From Leishmania mexicana MHOM/GT/2001/U1103 (lineage: Eukaryota; Euglenozoa; Kinetoplastea; Trypanosomatida; Trypanosomatidae), in assembly GCF_000234665.1 (NCBI RefSeq), contig NC_018337.1, positions 582,222-646,221 of the forward strand: a stretch of DNA of 64,000 nucleotides, written 5' to 3'. A program made the translations under genes and the position numbers. Shown piece after piece: positions 60,834-64,000 of the stretch. The notes beneath the pieces were generated by a model that made no database searches, was not told where the DNA came from, and was given only the letters and a program-made list of their open reading frames with translations. The stretch's first letter is position 1, and each line of letters opens with the position of its first letter.

Positions 60834-63833
60834 TCAACGACCCGTGAACGGTTTGAAAAAGGGTTCGCTGGCCACCGAGTCGCGCGTACTTGCGAGCTGG
60901 CGCATCATTGCCAGTCGACGTCGCCGGTCCGTTTCGAGTTCTAGTAGCCGGTCCTCCACGCGCTGCTGCCTCTCCGACGAGGTGATTGGGGTCTCTAGTG
61001 CGCCCGTTGGCGTTGTGCTGTACAGGTCCACGCGCTGAAGCGCTGTGTGTGTTGCCATCGGCAAACCGGCAAGCAGTGGCGCGTGCTCTGCGCCAACGGA
61101 GACGGGCGTGGCACCCAGCTGCAAATCAAAAGCAGGAGCAGCCGTTATCGCAGAACCCGCCGTGCGCTCACTGGGGAACAGATTGCACTGTGTCGACGTG
61201 TTAATGCGATCTGTGGCTGCGGAGACTTGCAGACAAGGTGGCTTCCGGCAGCCTACATCCTCTGTCGGCTGCCGCGTGGCACAAGATGAGGCGCCACGGC
61301 GAGGGTGCATCGGCATAGGCGGCTGCTCTTCTGGTTTCCTCTCTCGTAGCTGACGATGCTGCGTTGACTGTCGACGTTCTCGTAGCGCAGCTGCGTTTGC
61401 GTACATACGTGCACCGTGGTTAGAGCTCGTTCCCCACAGCTCCACGACCTGAGGCGGAGGGGGCTGTCTGGCGGGTAAAGCTGTCACTAAGGGGCATGGG
61501 GAACGCGTCGCCCTTGCTTTCGCCACTGCATCGACCTCGTCTGAGCTTGACACGGAGACGTCTGCCACTGCTGGAGCGTCGCCCACGATACCATGACCAG
61601 AGGTGCCTTGCCACGCTTTGGCTTCGCTTTTAGAGTTCTCTGTTAGCGATGCCTGTTCCAGCTGAGACCCTGGCGTTGCCGCTGCCGGAGCACCAGCAGC
61701 AATACCGGCGCCGTGAGAGCTCTTCAGCTCTCGAAGTTTGTCTCGGCAGATGCGCGCACTATGCGGGGCGACGGTTGGATGAAATGATGGCGACGCCATT
61801 TCGTCATGAAGCGCTGCGTCGGCGGCTTTGCGCGCTTTCGTCGCTTCCAGCCGCAAGAGCGAGGTGCGCGTGTGCAGTGGCGTCCGTGCTGGGGCAGATC
61901 TGCTGCGACTACAATGTGAGGAAACGGGCCGCTCGCTCACATAGTCGTCCCTGCTCCCGTTTCGGCTGCCGTGCTGGAGGCTTGAGTGGCGTTCGCCCGC
62001 ATGCGCCAGCTCAATGCTCCCTGTGAGTGGGTCGGAGTGAACTTTGGTGGACGCGTTCCACCGAGGCGGTGGCGCGTCCGCCGTTCGTTGGGGCATCTTG
62101 GAGGAACATCGCCTTTCATGAGAAACGTTGCTGGAACCCGTGCAAGGGCGCGTCGACGTGGACGGGAAGGGATAAAGTCTAGCAAGAAGGGCCCGCACGC
62201 TCGGCTTCTTCACCGGTCCACTTGATGGCTGGTGAGGCTCACTGGTAGCCACCTGTTTATCGACGCGCCGCGGCAGCGGAGGTTCCACATTCCACCGATC
62301 CATGGGAAAAGAAGGCGTGCTGCCGTCCAGAAAGCGGCGCACTGCAGGCGAATCGCTGTCCGTTCGTTTCGCTCGAGGGGCAGCATCTAGGCCCCCTCCA
62401 AGGCTGTCAAGCCAAGTGCCGCGGCGAACGCTTGCTTCACTGCTACCAAAAGACGGTATCGTCACGTGCGTCTCTGCGTCAACGAGCGGTGACGCCGGAA
62501 AACGACTGGGTCGCCTCGAAGAGAGAGGCGGCGCTACGAGTGGCCACCGCTGCACTCGGCCCTGTCCACTGCAATGGCCAGCGACGCCATCTGAGACCAC
62601 GGGCGCAGCTTGCAAAGGGGCGAAGGCTATCTTTGCACCCTTGTCATCCTTCTCATTATCCACGTGGTCGATGTGAGCGACCTCCCCCTGTGTCGAATAG
62701 GGTGGGAAGCGCAAAACTCTCTCCACCGCCTCGCCGTGATGAAAATCTCCGGTGCGGCTGTGCCGGTTGAGGCCGACTCTGGATTCCTTGTCAAACATCG
62801 TTGCAGACAACCCCGTCGTGTCCGCCATCGGTGATGGTGCATGCTTCTCTTGCATCATAGCCGCAGGCCGTTGGGGGACGTGGGAAGCGCCCCCCTGTGA
62901 CGGAGGCGAGTCTTCCACGCTCCGCTTCCATTTCATAGGGGAGGCGGTCAGCTGAGCCGGCAGCGGAGAGGTCGGCGAAGCGCAGCTGAAGTGGATGCGC
63001 GCGACGGACGCACTGCGGTGCCGCTGCGGCGACGCCTCCGCCTCCTCAAGCCTGTCCGAGACGCCGGTGGAAGAGGTAGACGCAGATGAGCTCGTTTCTT
63101 CCCACATCTCTGGCACGACCGGCGAGCTGTCGAGAGCCACGCCGACTACGCGCGGGTAAGGAGAGGTGGAATCATGTCCTACGCCGCCGCTGTCGCACAT
63201 GGCCGGTTCGGTCTCCACTTGTGGCAACGCACCGTTGCCGTCCTCATCTGTCATGGCCAGCAAATCCTCGATGTACGAACGCGCCGGAGCCTGGCTGCGA
63301 GAAAAAATCTCTGATACCTCAGAGGACGACAGCGAGGGGGACTCCAGGCCTGCGCGGGTGTCAGCCGCGCTTTTCAGCTCCGCTTGCTCGCTTTTTCTCG
63401 GGCCGCCACCCGCATACGGCGCAGGTCGGTGCGGTGACGGAGAGGAGCCGAGGTAAAAGTCTATAATGCCGCGAAGCGGAGAAGGTGACGCAGGCGGTGG
63501 AGAGGACACTCTAGTCGATGTGCTGAGGAGCTGCGTACCTGAGGCAGGGGAAGAGGCGGTATTGTTCGCCTGCGAGGAATGCTTCGCGTCCTTCGTCGTC
63601 GGCGCCACCGAGCGAGCAAACGTCTTGCGGATCGGGTGAACGCGATGATGCTTTGCGCCAGAGACCGGCGAGGGCGAAGCAGAGGCGGATTCGCTTCCCC
63701 AAGTAACGGGCGCCGGCGAGACTTCTACCTCCGAATACGTGGATGCCGTTGTTTCCATGGTATGTGCTTGGTTCGCCTCTTCGAGGACTATAACCGGAGC
63801 CTTGCGCACCGGGGTAGCTCGAAGGGGCAGCAT
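60834..63833 (-). CDS. Large disordered Ser/Pro-rich protein with short C-terminal coiled coil, unknown
   Basis: 999 residues beginning MLPLRATPVRKAP. Most of the protein is Ser/Ala/Pro/Thr-rich and likely disordered and phosphorylated, with many SP dipeptides (SASPSPVSG, PPPASPSPLRG, LGSSPSPH). Around residues 700-745 the stretch TKARKAADAALHDEMASPSFHPTVAPHS contains an F-H-P-T-V motif before a charged helix; similar short F-x-P motifs followed by helices occur in cytoskeletal and basal-body proteins. The last ~55 residues form a charged helix (RQQRVEDRLLELETDRRRRLAMMRQLAS) likely to be a coiled coil, ending FFKPFTGR. No enzyme motif. A cytoskeleton- or cell-cycle-associated scaffold is plausible from composition only. 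Family not recognised. Confidence 0.85.
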   Translation of the reverse strand: MLPLRATPVRKAPVIVLEEANQAHTMETTASTYSEVEVSPAPVTWGSESASASPSPVSGAKHHRVHPIRKTFARSVAPTTKDAKHSSQANNTASSPASGTQLLSTSTRVSSPPPASPSPLRGIIDFYLGSSPSPHRPAPYAGGGPRKSEQAELKSAADTRAGLESPSLSSSEVSEIFSRSQAPARSYIEDLLAMTDEDGNGALPQVETEPAMCDSGGVGHDSTSPYPRVVGVALDSSPVVPEMWEETSSSASTSSTGVSDRLEEAEASPQRHRSASVARIHFSCASPTSPLPAQLTASPMKWKRSVEDSPPSQGGASHVPQRPAAMMQEKHAPSPMADTTGLSATMFDKESRVGLNRHSRTGDFHHGEAVERVLRFPPYSTQGEVAHIDHVDNEKDDKGAKIAFAPLQAAPVVSDGVAGHCSGQGRVQRWPLVAPPLSSRRPSRFPASPLVDAETHVTIPSFGSSEASVRRGTWLDSLGGGLDAAPRAKRTDSDSPAVRRFLDGSTPSFPMDRWNVEPPLPRRVDKQVATSEPHQPSSGPVKKPSVRALLARLYPFPSTSTRPCTGSSNVSHERRCSSKMPQRTADAPPPRWNASTKVHSDPLTGSIELAHAGERHSSLQHGSRNGSRDDYVSERPVSSHCSRSRSAPARTPLHTRTSLLRLEATKARKAADAALHDEMASPSFHPTVAPHSARICRDKLRELKSSHGAGIAAGAPAAATPGSQLEQASLTENSKSEAKAWQGTSGHGIVGDAPAVADVSVSSSDEVDAVAKARATRSPCPLVTALPARQPPPPQVVELWGTSSNHGARMYANAAALRERRQSTQHRQLRERKPEEQPPMPMHPRRGASSCATRQPTEDVGCRKPPCLQVSAATDRINTSTQCNLFPSERTAGSAITAAPAFDLQLGATPVSVGAEHAPLLAGLPMATHTALQRVDLYSTTPTGALETPITSSERQQRVEDRLLELETDRRRRLAMMRQLASTRDSVASEPFFKPFTGR

Positions 63834-64000
63834 TTTCGTTTCGCGTTTCCGCCCTTTTGCCCTGTCGGTCCACTTGTGGTTTCACTGTGCAAAGGGAAAA
63901 GAACGATGGCGCTGTGATGGGCGTGCGACCTCTCTCTCTGACCAGAGGGTAGCCGATGCACAATCGGAGTCTAATGGGCAACAATGTCTATGCAGCTTGT

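Overview
The window is nuclear DNA from a trypanosomatid protist, most likely Leishmania or a close relative (Leptomonas, Crithidia or Endotrypanum type). Four things point to this: intronless genes all on one strand (minus), consistent with a single polycistronic unit read right to left; GC-rich coding sequence with Ala/Ser/Arg-rich insertions; long intergenic stretches full of (CA)n, (GT)n and purine runs, which are pyrimidine-rich in the sense direction; and protein families typical of kinetoplastids. No strand switch, tRNA, rRNA or intron was found. The species and chromosome cannot be fixed from sequence alone. The sequence is draft quality: 100-base N gaps lie at 36196-36295 and 50168-50267.

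In transcription order (right to left): a disordered Ser-rich protein (60834-63833); the ESCRT-II subunit SNF8/VPS22 (58832-60022); a mitochondrial PPR-like protein (55876-58110); an R3H-type RNA-binding protein (52723-54756); a C2-domain protein resembling the centriolar factor C2CD3, with its start lost in a gap (47279-50167); a 3.5 kb gene-free stretch holding a GC-rich block that may be a degenerate retroposon; a four-helix membrane PTEN-type phosphatase with the architecture of voltage-sensing phosphatases (42086-43816); a small protein of possible axonemal type (40282-41115); a tandem array of D-2-hydroxyacid dehydrogenase genes (32939-38788) with one intact copy, one cut by a gap and one 3'-truncated; a giant VPS13-family lipid-transfer protein of about 4795 residues (16055-30442); a large unknown protein (8864-12763); a small coiled-coil protein with basic nuclear-type signals (6870-7853); and a very large protein starting with FG motifs, probably a nucleoporin, that runs off the left edge (1-5159).

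The genes do not form a pathway, as is usual for trypanosomatid polycistrons. Expression is expected to be set after transcription through trans-splicing, polyadenylation and the long untranslated regions. The points most worth following up are the VSP-like phosphatase (its active-site loop has the Gly typical of VSPs, but its fourth helix has few arginines), the beta-helix-like insert inside VPS13, and the dehydrogenase array. In that array the repeat unit is about 2741 bp, the gap can be sized at about 620 bp, and the terminal copy lacks the catalytic His.
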